DNA of 36,565 bases, from assembly GCA_900548405.1 (NCBI GenBank), contig UNSJ01000019.1, forward strand, positions 1-36,565. Reading direction: 5' to 3'. Under the pieces are notes generated by a model, which saw nothing but the letters and a program-made list of their open reading frames with translations, was not told the DNA's origin and made no database searches. The position numbers and the translations under genes were made by a program. This stretch comes from Candidatus Gastranaerophilales bacterium (GTDB taxonomy: Bacteria > Cyanobacteriota > Vampirovibrionia > Gastranaerophilales > Gastranaerophilaceae). Below, piece by piece: positions 9,099 through 14,644 of this stretch (position 1 is the stretch's first letter; the number at the start of each line of letters is the position of its first letter).

Positions 9099-10001
9099 AT
9101 GAAAACCATAAAACTCACTAAAATGCAGGGATGCGGAAATGATTTTGTAATTATAGATTATGCCGAGTATGAAAAGACAGGCATGAAAATGGAAGATTTG
9201 GCAAAAAAAGTCTGTAACAGAAATTTTGGCGTAGGTGCTGACGGTATGATTGTGCCAAATTGTGAGCTGAGGGCGAACAGGCTTGCAGAAGTGCAAGACT
9301 GTGCAGACCCGTTAAACGCGAACAATTTGAAGACAGATGACGATGTTGATTTAGGCTGGTATTTCTATAACTCTGACGGTTCAACCGCTCAAATGTGCGG
9401 TAACGGTATGAGATGCTTTGCAAAATACGCTTATGATAACAAACTTGTTGATAAAAAAGCTTTCAGCGTACAAACTCTTGCAGGTGTTATAAAACCCGAA
9501 CTTTTAGATAATAATCTCGTTAAAGTTAATATGGGAAAACCTGTTCTTGAAGATAAAAAAATTCCTTTCTGGGGTGAGAGAAAGCTTTCGGCTCTTGATA
9601 GAGAATTTGATATTACTCCAGTTTCAATGGGTAACCCCCACTGTGTAATTATAACAGAGGAAGATCCAATGATGCTGGCAGAAAAATATGGTCCTGTTAT
9701 AGAAAAACACGAATATTTTCCTGAAAAAACAAATACCGAATTCGTTAAAATAAAATCAAGAATGGAAATTGATATGCGCGTTTACGAACGCGGATGCGGA
9801 ATTACTCTTGCGTGCGGAACAGGTGCATGCGCAAGTGTTGTGGCGTGTGTTTTAAATAACTTAACAGAACAAAAAGTTAAGGTAAATCTTCTTGGAGGAC
9901 CTGTATTCGTTGAATGGCAAGGTTCTAAGGATGATACCAATCAGGATATTTTTCTTATAGGATCTGCAAATTACAGCTTTTTTGCTGAGTATATATTGTA
10001 A
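9099..10001 (+). CDS. dapF: diaminopimelate epimerase carrying an in-frame repeat insertion
   Basis: DapF interconverts LL- and meso-diaminopimelate for lysine and peptidoglycan synthesis. The N-terminal KMQGCGNDFVIID, the first catalytic cysteine in MCGNGMRC (Cys100) and the second in ACGTGACAS (Cys239) are all present, as is MGNPHCV. The protein is 300 residues, longer than usual. The extra length is a segment of about 25 residues (55-79, starting CELRANRLAEVQ) between GADGMIVPN and DDVDLGWYFYN. There most DapF proteins have a short acidic loop. The DNA of this segment matches an intergenic repeat downstream of rpsR, so it appears to be a repeat that inserted in frame. It lies in a surface loop before the first catalytic strand and may be tolerated. 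The ribosome binding site is GAGGATAACT. Confidence 0.95.
   Translation: MKTIKLTKMQGCGNDFVIIDYAEYEKTGMKMEDLAKKVCNRNFGVGADGMIVPNCELRANRLAEVQDCADPLNANNLKTDDDVDLGWYFYNSDGSTAQMCGNGMRCFAKYAYDNKLVDKKAFSVQTLAGVIKPELLDNNLVKVNMGKPVLEDKKIPFWGERKLSALDREFDITPVSMGNPHCVIITEEDPMMLAEKYGPVIEKHEYFPEKTNTEFVKIKSRMEIDMRVYERGCGITLACGTGACASVVACVLNNLTEQKVKVNLLGGPVFVEWQGSKDDTNQDIFLIGSANYSFFAEYIL
9261..9330 (+). repeat. palindromic repeat inserted in dapF coding sequence
   Basis: The element has conserved ends GAGCTGAGGGCG (9264-9275) and GACCCGTTAAACGCGAACA (9306-9324). They flank a hairpin CTTGCA-GAAG-TGCAAG (9281-9296). The first 12 bases are identical, and 17 of the last 19 match, in the element at 11159-11232 after rpsR. 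The middle differs in sequence but again forms a hairpin. The insertion keeps the dapF frame open and adds about 25 codons. This is the behaviour described for Rickettsia palindromic elements, though the sequence is not claimed to be related to them. Confidence 0.7.
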
Positions 10002-10005
10002 TTAC

Positions 10006-10037
10006 GTGTATTTTCATGATAACATTATTTCATACAC
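10006..10037 (+). other. hairpin between dapF and rpsF
   Basis: GTGTAT (10006-10011) and ATACAC (10032-10037) pair around a 20-nt loop whose middle can extend the stem with A-U and G-U pairs. It lies in the probable leader of the rpsF operon. No U-run follows, so it is not a clear terminator. The CCG bulge of the known S6:S18 autoregulatory RNA was not recognised. Confidence 0.3.
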
Positions 10038-10059
10038 TAAAAACGAAGGAGAATAGTAA

Positions 10060-10359
10060 ATGAAAACTTATGAATTATTAACTGTATTTAAACCAAACTT
10101 AGATGCAGAAGAAGTAGATAAAGCTGTTGAAGCATTAAGTAAATCAGTTGCTGATTTCGGCGGAAAAGTTGAGTCAACAGACAAATCAGGAAGAAAAAAA
10201 TTAGCTTATGAAATTGAAAACTTCAGAGACGGATTTTTCGTAGTTTCATTAATCAGCTTGCCTGAAGAAAAAGTTGCTGAATTCAGACGTCAATTGAAAT
10301 TGAATGACGATGTTATAAGAACAATGTTTCTTGAAGCTTCAAAAACAGCTAACGTTTAA
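10060..10359 (+). CDS. rpsF: 30S ribosomal protein bS6
   Basis: The 99-residue product matches bS6 throughout. It begins MKTYELLTVFKPNLD, has the central GRKKLAYEI strand that packs against 16S rRNA and bS18, and ends with LKLNDDVIRTMFLEA. bS6 binds the central domain of 16S rRNA together with bS18 in the platform of the small subunit. It is the first gene of the widespread rpsF-ssb-rpsR operon, which is intact here. An AAGGAG site eight bases upstream supports the start. Confidence 0.97.
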   Translation: MKTYELLTVFKPNLDAEEVDKAVEALSKSVADFGGKVESTDKSGRKKLAYEIENFRDGFFVVSLISLPEEKVAEFRRQLKLNDDVIRTMFLEASKTANV

Positions 10360-10388
10360 TTTACTTAAATAAAAAGAAAGAAGAAAAG

Positions 10389-10790
10389 ATGTCACTTGCA
10401 AAATCAGTAGTAACAGGAACAGTATACAGAGCACCGGAAAAACGTTTTACACAAAACAATATTGCGGTATCTGCTTTTGTTCTTAATATCGGCGAAAGAG
10501 AAGAAACACTTATCAGAGTTATTTCAAGAAGAAATGCACTGGATGAGATTGTATCTTCAATTTCAAAAGGTGAAAGAGTGTTGGTTGAAGGCAGACTTCA
10601 AACAGCAGCAGTTAAAATGGATGACGGCTCTGAAAAAAGAATCTTTGAAATCGATGCCAATTCAATCGAAAAACTCGGTGAAGGTGCAATGGCTCCTGCT
10701 GATTCAAAATTCGGAACAGAAGAAATCGTTAAATTCGAATCTGATGACATTTCAAATGAATTGATTAACGAAGACGAAATTCCGTTCTAA
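10389..10790 (+). CDS. ssb: single-stranded DNA-binding protein
   Basis: The 133-residue protein has one OB-fold domain (residues 1-100; VTGTVYRAPEKRFTQNN, AVSAFVLNIGER, KGERVLVEGRL). A short acidic linker leads to a C-terminal tip ending DEIPF, the peptide that SSB uses to recruit repair and replication partners. It is shorter than the usual 150-180 residues because the linker is reduced. The OB-fold N-terminus is slightly diverged from the standard MxNxVxLxGRL start but keeps the pattern. It lies between rpsF and rpsR, the conserved position for ssb, with AAGAAAAG before the ATG. Confidence 0.93.
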   Translation: MSLAKSVVTGTVYRAPEKRFTQNNIAVSAFVLNIGEREETLIRVISRRNALDEIVSSISKGERVLVEGRLQTAAVKMDDGSEKRIFEIDANSIEKLGEGAMAPADSKFGTEEIVKFESDDISNELINEDEIPF

Positions 10791-10864
10791 CAAGCCGAGC
10801 AGAGCCACGAAAATTGCTCAGCAATTTGAGAGGTGACGCGGTGGCGTTTAATGCGAGGCGCAGG
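10791..10864 (+). repeat. G+C-rich palindromic repeat between ssb and rpsR
   Basis: This block is markedly richer in G+C than its surroundings. It contains AAATTGCTCAGCAATTT (10810-10826), a perfect hairpin, and ends GTTTAATGCGAGGCGCAGG. The stretch TTAATGCGAG resembles the end of the repeats in dapF and after rpsR (GTTAAATGCGAGCA). It also starts with a GCCGAGCAGAGC block comparable to their GAGCTGAGGGC. I take it as a diverged member of the same family. It separates rpsR from the upstream genes of its operon. Confidence 0.5.
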
Positions 10865-10915
10865 ATAATAAATAAATGTAACAAGATAATTGGCTAGAAA
10901 GGTTAAATAAAAGAA

Positions 10916-11149
10916 ATGGCAAGACAAAACAACGATGACAAGAAAAAACGTAAAAATTGCAGTCTTTGTGCAGACAAAGTAGAAGCAATTGATTACAAAG
11001 ATGCAGCAAAATTGAAAAGATACTTGACAGAAGCAGGAAAAATTATTCCTCGCAGAATTACAGGTAACTGCTCTAAACACCAAAGAATGATTGCGACAGC
11101 AATCAAACGTGCTAGAGAAGCTGCTATCATTGATTACGTTTTTGACTAG
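10916..11149 (+). CDS. rpsR: 30S ribosomal protein bS18
   Basis: The 77-residue protein matches bS18: a basic N-terminus ([10 protein letters not shown]), the core [44 protein letters not shown], and the LLP-like end. It has the C-x2-C plus a later Cys (GNCSKHQ) of the zinc-type C+ form of this protein. It assembles with bS6 on the platform of the 30S subunit. It closes the rpsF-ssb-rpsR operon. AAAGG lies 13 bases before the ATG, a long spacing, with a second AAGAA closer. A repeat and a strong terminator follow. Confidence 0.96.
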   Translation: MARQNNDDKKKRKNCSLCADKVEAIDYKDAAKLKRYLTEAGKIIPRRITGNCSKHQRMIATAIKRAREAAIIDYVFD

Positions 11150-11158
11150 CGGATTTGC

Positions 11159-11232
11159 GAGCTGAGGGCGGTTGCCGGTGTCGGTTTGCGAAAGCGAAAC
11201 GAGCAGGGCATAAGACCCGTTAAATGCGAGCA
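11159..11232 (+). repeat. palindromic repeat downstream of rpsR
   Basis: It begins GAGCTGAGGGCG (11159-11170) and ends GACCCGTTAAATGCGAGCA (11214-11232), matching the ends of the element inside dapF. The middle has a hairpin with a GAAA loop (GTTTGC-GAAA-GCGAAAC, one bulged base). Its G+C content is well above that of the neighbouring genes. It lies in the 3' UTR of the ribosomal operon, before the terminator. Confidence 0.6.
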
Positions 11233-11260
11233 GCCAAGATGCGGATTGCGCACAAAAACT

Positions 11261-11293
11261 AAAACAACCTATCTTAAAAAGATAGGTTGTTTT
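11261..11293. terminator. strong bidirectional intrinsic terminator
   Basis: A perfect 15-bp stem (AAAACAACCTATCTT pairing with AAGATAGGTTGTTTT) with a 3-nt loop is followed by a T run on the + strand. The A run before it gives a T run on the reverse strand. It lies between rpsR and the convergent TPR gene, so it can end both transcripts. Confidence 0.9.
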
Positions 11294-11297
11294 TTGT

Positions 11298-12596
11298 TTA
11301 TAATTTTTCAAATATTATTCTGTAATAAACATCAGCTTTCATGTATTGATTAATTGGTTTTTGTTTCCACAGTTTTATTGTCATTTCTGCAGGAAAGCCT
11401 GTTATTCTATAATCAAGTTCTGTCTGGTGCGGAGAAATGTTGTTGCATCCGCCCGGAACCTGACAGCTTGCGCCGACATGTACAAAGTCACGGAATTGGT
11501 GAATATTATTTGAAATATTTGTTTGTTCGGTCATTTCAATATTTTTTAAATCAATAGCATAACCGTATTTATATCCTAAATCTTTTGCATTCAAACCTGT
11601 AAGATTTAGAAAATAATGACGTCTTCTTCCGTTCCAGTTCAGATAAGATTTTAAAATCCGCCTATCCATATCATAGGTAGCAATAATTAAATTTTTCTCT
11701 TTTAAGTATTCCATTTTTTTAGGAATGGTTTTTGAATATTGTGCTGTGCAATAGCCTATGCTGTCGTATTCTTTATAAAAATTGAACGGAAAAACAGTTC
11801 CCACAAGAATGTTAGGATTGTTCATATGTTTGCTTACAGCGGAAAATCCTGATGTTCTGTCAAATTTCGGGTTGTTATATGAAGAACAGACTATCTGGTT
11901 TACTCCCCACCAAGCTTTCCCGTCTTGAATTTGTCCGAATGTATTTTCATCAGGTTTGTAACCGGGTGTACTAAACAGTGAACTTTGAACGAATTTTTTT
12001 CTTATGTCTAATACATCTTTTTTACTTTTACCGTTATAATCGCTTAGAGGATTTATAGTGAGCTCTTGCAGATTATATTCTCCCATTCTTAATTTGTAAG
12101 ATCTGGGAAGCTGCATATCTGTAAATCCGAAAATTATTGGCTGATAAAATGCATAGATAAATATTGCAAGAACTATAATTTTCAAGGCAACAATATGATA
12201 AACATTGAGCCATTTAAAATTTATCGTATCGTTTTTATCATAGGAACTACTTTTATATGAGCCTGTGATATTTGCAATGTTTTCACGCTTTATATTGTCT
12301 TCAAGTTTCCATTTTTTATAATCGTTGCAATTTTTTATGGATTCTTGCGCCAAATTATTATCGGGTTGTATCCTTAAAACAGTTTCATATGCTTCGATTG
12401 CAGTATCATATTCTTCCAGAGCTTCGTAATAAAACCCCTTCCACATTAATACATCAGCATTCAAAGGATCTGCTCTTAAAACAGTATTTATATCATCTAA
12501 AACCTTTTGTTTATCTTCATTACTTGAATATACATTTATATCAGGTACTGTATCTTCAATTTTATTTAATAAATCATCTAATTCTTGTTTATCCAT
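11298..12596 (-). CDS. TPR-containing membrane protein of unknown function
   Basis: The 432-residue protein has three visible parts. The N-terminal ~110 residues contain tetratricopeptide-like helices (LNADVLMWKGFYYEALEEYDTAIEAYETVLRIQPDN spans 48-83, given here only to locate the repeat). One transmembrane helix follows near 137-155 (HIVALKIIVLAIFIYAF). The last ~270 residues are a presumably extracytoplasmic domain with several cysteines and aromatic residues, which I do not recognise. The topology suggests cytoplasmic TPRs and an external or periplasmic sensor or binding domain. The gene overlaps the preceding membrane-protein gene by 8 bp, so the two are translationally coupled and probably work together. 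No function is assigned. Confidence 0.75.
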   Translation of the reverse strand: MDKQELDDLLNKIEDTVPDINVYSSNEDKQKVLDDINTVLRADPLNADVLMWKGFYYEALEEYDTAIEAYETVLRIQPDNNLAQESIKNCNDYKKWKLEDNIKRENIANITGSYKSSSYDKNDTINFKWLNVYHIVALKIIVLAIFIYAFYQPIIFGFTDMQLPRSYKLRMGEYNLQELTINPLSDYNGKSKKDVLDIRKKFVQSSLFSTPGYKPDENTFGQIQDGKAWWGVNQIVCSSYNNPKFDRTSGFSAVSKHMNNPNILVGTVFPFNFYKEYDSIGYCTAQYSKTIPKKMEYLKEKNLIIATYDMDRRILKSYLNWNGRRRHYFLNLTGLNAKDLGYKYGYAIDLKNIEMTEQTNISNNIHQFRDFVHVGASCQVPGGCNNISPHQTELDYRITGFPAEMTIKLWKQKPINQYMKADVYYRIIFEKL

Positions 12597-13485
12597 TGTA
12601 ACCTCTGAATCTGTTATTATTAATTGAATTAATAATCAAAATAATATCGAAGATGAACGAAACCAATAAAAGAATGCCTGGAATAATTATCATTGTAGAA
12701 CCATAGCCGTCTTTCAAAAGTATAATTGCAAAATCTTTTGTACCGAAAAGTACCAAAAGTCCTGCTACAAAAAATAATATAGAACCCAATTTCAACTTGT
12801 TTTCGTTTTGTGAAGCAACAATAGTTTTGTTGCCTTTTTGCAGATAATTTTCGATTTTTTCGCGTATTTCTTCAGAAACACCTGCACCCTCAAATTTATA
12901 TGAAAAATTATTCATGTACCTTGAGTATTCAAGAATTTTGTATATTAATCCCATTGGTAAAAGCGGTGTATTACTGATAGAGAAATTTTTGTTGTTTAAT
13001 ACGGTAAAGTTTAAATTTATCTGTTTTAAAACAATATTTGTACCGTATTTGCTGTGTACAAGCATTGTTTTTAAAACCATTTCAAGCTTATTAACTTCAC
13101 TATATCCGCAGGCAAAATTGTATTGCGGCATATTAAAATTAAAGTTAATTCTGTCCTGAAGAAAATCAACGAATTTTACATTCAACTTGGAAGAAAATTC
13201 TCTTAAAGCTATATTTCTTGAGATGATTGCCCAAAACAAAGAAATGTATAATCCCAGAGGCAGTATTATAAATAATGTCCACATAAGAACTTTATCTTCA
13301 ATATTGCCTACGCATACAGCTTTGAATGAAGTAACCGCCCATTCAAAAAATCCCTGAATCGAATAAGCACTTGTACCTGAAAAAGTGTAAAGAGCAACAA
13401 ATATTGCAGTCACAATCAAACAAATAAATGTCAAAATAACAATTGACTGCAATGAAGTTTTTTCATTAACATTATTTATGTGCAT
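12589..13485 (-). CDS. four-helix membrane protein of unknown function
   Basis: The 298-residue protein has hydrophobic segments near residues 12-36 (ESIVILTFICLIVTAIFVAL region), 66-88 (WTLFIILPLGLYISLFWAII), 232-250 and 258-282. Between the two pairs is a cytoplasmic domain of about 140 residues. I do not recognise a family. It is the first gene of a two-gene operon with the TPR protein (8-bp overlap). The gap upstream (13486-13540) is A+T-rich. The pair could form a membrane complex, but the sequence says nothing about a substrate. Confidence 0.7.
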   Translation of the reverse strand: MHINNVNEKTSLQSIVILTFICLIVTAIFVALYTFSGTSAYSIQGFFEWAVTSFKAVCVGNIEDKVLMWTLFIILPLGLYISLFWAIISRNIALREFSSKLNVKFVDFLQDRINFNFNMPQYNFACGYSEVNKLEMVLKTMLVHSKYGTNIVLKQINLNFTVLNNKNFSISNTPLLPMGLIYKILEYSRYMNNFSYKFEGAGVSEEIREKIENYLQKGNKTIVASQNENKLKLGSILFFVAGLLVLFGTKDFAIILLKDGYGSTMIIIPGILLLVSFIFDIILIINSINNNRFRGYNG

Positions 13486-13574
13486 AATATAACCAGCCTT
13501 TTGATAGAATTATAACAAATTTTTTTCCTAAAGTAAATGCTTGGATTTATTTTTAAGCCAAGAAAAATATAATA

Positions 13575-13603
13575 TTGAATATTATAGAAAAATCAATTAT
13601 AAT
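13575..13603 (+). promoter_or_regulatory. promoter of the first 34-codon G-tract ORF
   Basis: TTGAAT (13575-13580) and TATAAT (13598-13603) are separated by 17 bp. The sequence around the -10, AAAAATCAATTATAATAA, closely matches that upstream of the second G-tract locus (AAAAATCGTTTATAATAA at 36087-36104). The two promoters are therefore homologous. Confidence 0.65.
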
Positions 13604-13613
13604 AAAATTATTC

Positions 13614-13733
13614 ATAAACGAAAGGAGGCAGCGAAGCTGCTTTCCACACAGGTCAAAAATGAAAGAAGCAACAGCGTAGCCGCCGACCCACGGCATTGGG
13701 TTATGCATAAATATATAAAATAAACGAAAGGAG
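13614..13733 (+). repeat. 106-bp insertion bounded by a 14-bp direct repeat
   Basis: ATAAACGAAAGGAG occurs at 13614-13627 and again at 13720-13733. The second copy is the ribosome binding site of the 34-codon ORF. The second locus (36110 region) has only one such copy. The 92 bp in between are richer in G+C and hold small hairpins (GCAGC-GAA-GCTGC and CCCA-CGGCAT-TGGG). It looks like a mobile repeat that duplicated its target, or a slipped duplication. A 60-codon frame crossing it (13541-13723) is not credible as a gene. Confidence 0.5.
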
Positions 13734-13737
13734 AATT

Positions 13738-13842
13738 ATGAGAAAATTTAGTAAAAGAGCTACTGCGTGTGTTGGTAAACTTTTACCAAGCCATTGTAAC
13801 ATGGCTACGTACGTAGTACTTGGGGGGGGGGCAGACTTTTAA
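13738..13842 (+). CDS. 34-residue peptide ORF with in-frame 10-G tract (locus 1)
   Basis: The ORF starts with ATG four bases after AAAGGAG and encodes 34 residues, beginning MRKFSKRATACVG and ending LGGGADF. The three glycines and the first base of the Ala codon come from ten consecutive G bases. A homologous 34-codon ORF lies at 36134-36238 (MEKISKTAASLIG... ending YGGGAL). The two N-termini align over about 13 residues. The stop comes three codons after the G tract. With one more G the frame would avoid this stop and run without interruption into the prepilin gene at 13932. Both a free peptide and an N-terminal extension of the prepilin are therefore possible. No known family was recognised. 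Confidence 0.55.
   Translation: MRKFSKRATACVGKLLPSHCNMATYVVLGGGADF
13772..13823 (+). other. back-to-back hairpins ending at the G tract
   Basis: Three adjoining palindromes lead into the G tract: TTGGTAA-ACTT-TTACCAA (13772-13789), GCCAT-N6-ATGGC (13790-13805) and CTACGTACGTAG (13805-13816). CCAAG (13786-13790) can alternatively pair with CTTGG (13819-13823), closing the second and third hairpins into a branched structure. The second locus has a simpler TTGGAG/CTCCAA hairpin (36168-36193). Such structure could stall polymerase or ribosomes next to the homopolymer. Confidence 0.45.
13822..13831 (+). repeat. 10-G homopolymer tract (locus 1)
   Basis: Ten consecutive G bases in an A+T-rich genome, inside the 34-codon ORF. 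The same length occurs at 36221-36230 in the paralogous locus. The distance from the tract to the next promoter's -35 is 36 bp, and to the prepilin ATG is 100 bp, in both loci. Homopolymeric G tracts of this length are typical contingency sites for slipped-strand mispairing. Confidence 0.9.
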
Positions 13843-13867
13843 GCTCCGCTCAGGCGTTTTTAAGGGG

Positions 13868-13895
13868 TTGTAAAAAGTATAAAATCTGTTATAAT
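13868..13895 (+). promoter_or_regulatory. internal promoter of prepilin gene (locus 1)
   Basis: TTGTAA (13868-13873) and TATAAT (13890-13895) have a 16-bp spacer. The same hexamers and spacing occur at 36267-36294, and in both loci the -10 ends 36 bp before the prepilin ATG. Just downstream is a GTGAT...ATCAC inverted repeat (13897-13913). Its counterpart in locus 2 is a TGATG...CATCA repeat, a possible operator or leader hairpin. Confidence 0.6.
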
Positions 13896-13931
13896 AGTGA
13901 TATGTTGCATCACAAATATAATGGAGATTGT

Positions 13932-14630
13932 ATGAAAGGAATAAGAGCTTTTACCCTTGCGGAGGTATTAATAACTTTAGGTATTATTGGTGTTGTTGCT
14001 GCTTTAACAATTCCTTCGCTGGTTCAAAAATATAAAGAACAGGCAACAGTTACACGTGTCAAGAAGTTTTATAGTGCATTTTCACAGGCCTATACTATGG
14101 CTATTAATGAAAACGGTACAATTGATACATGGGGACTTGAAGATTCTGAAATTGATGTTGATGAAGACGGAAATTCAGTTTATGGTGACAGTTCACTTGA
14201 GCAGTATGAAAAATTTTTTAATATTATAGGAAAATACTTGCAAAAAGTAGAATACGAACCTATTCGAAATACTCGCGGTAAGGGTTTTGTTATGTCTGAC
14301 GGAACGCAGATAATTGCTATATGGCTTAAACCTTCTCAATGCAGCGGTAATGGGATTAATCACAGTAATACATATTGCGGTGATTTTTATATAAAAACAG
14401 ATAACAAACCTCACCGTAAAGATGATGGAACATTTAACTCCAATGTATTTGCATTTAACATTAATCCATACAGAATATTCCCTCGGGGCACAGATAACAC
14501 TGAATTCAAAGACAAATGTCTTAGCGGAACTGATATGAGCAGATGTACAGGCTGGTTAATCTTAAACGAAAATATGGATTACCTTCACTGTAAAGATTTG
14601 GATATAAATACAAAAACTAAATGTAAGTAA
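13932..14630 (+). CDS. type IV prepilin-like protein (locus 1)
   Basis: The 232-residue product starts MKGIRA and continues FTLAEVLITLGIIGVVAAL, a class III signal sequence. The prepilin peptidase would cut between Ala6 and Phe7, giving a mature protein with N-methylated Phe1 and the conserved Glu5. The hydrophobic N-terminal helix packs pilins or pseudopilins into a filament. The rest is a variable globular head with about six cysteines. The start at ATG 13932 fits GGAG five bases upstream. An in-frame ATG at 13902 would add ten residues. The frame is open further upstream to the G tract, so a 65-residue extension would appear if one G were gained. Cleavage after Ala rather than Gly is seen in both prepilins here. 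Confidence 0.88.
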   Translation: MKGIRAFTLAEVLITLGIIGVVAALTIPSLVQKYKEQATVTRVKKFYSAFSQAYTMAINENGTIDTWGLEDSEIDVDEDGNSVYGDSSLEQYEKFFNIIGKYLQKVEYEPIRNTRGKGFVMSDGTQIIAIWLKPSQCSGNGINHSNTYCGDFYIKTDNKPHRKDDGTFNSNVFAFNINPYRIFPRGTDNTEFKDKCLSGTDMSRCTGWLILNENMDYLHCKDLDINTKTKCK

Positions 14631-14644
14631 TTATTTAATTACTT
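14625..14644. terminator. A+T-rich hairpin between convergent genes
   Basis: AAGTAATTA-TT-TAATTACTT is a perfect 9-bp stem spanning the stop codons of the prepilin gene and the convergent decarboxylase gene. It is weak for an intrinsic terminator because it has little G+C, but no other candidate separates the two genes. Confidence 0.35.

Noticed and set aside
13541..13723. 60-codon ORF upstream of the G-tract ORF
   Set aside because: It runs across the promoter and the repeat insertion, has no ribosome binding site and low-complexity composition, and has no counterpart in locus 2.
13822..13831. G-quadruplex at the G tract
   Set aside because: A single run of ten Gs cannot supply four separated G-runs for a normal intramolecular quadruplex.
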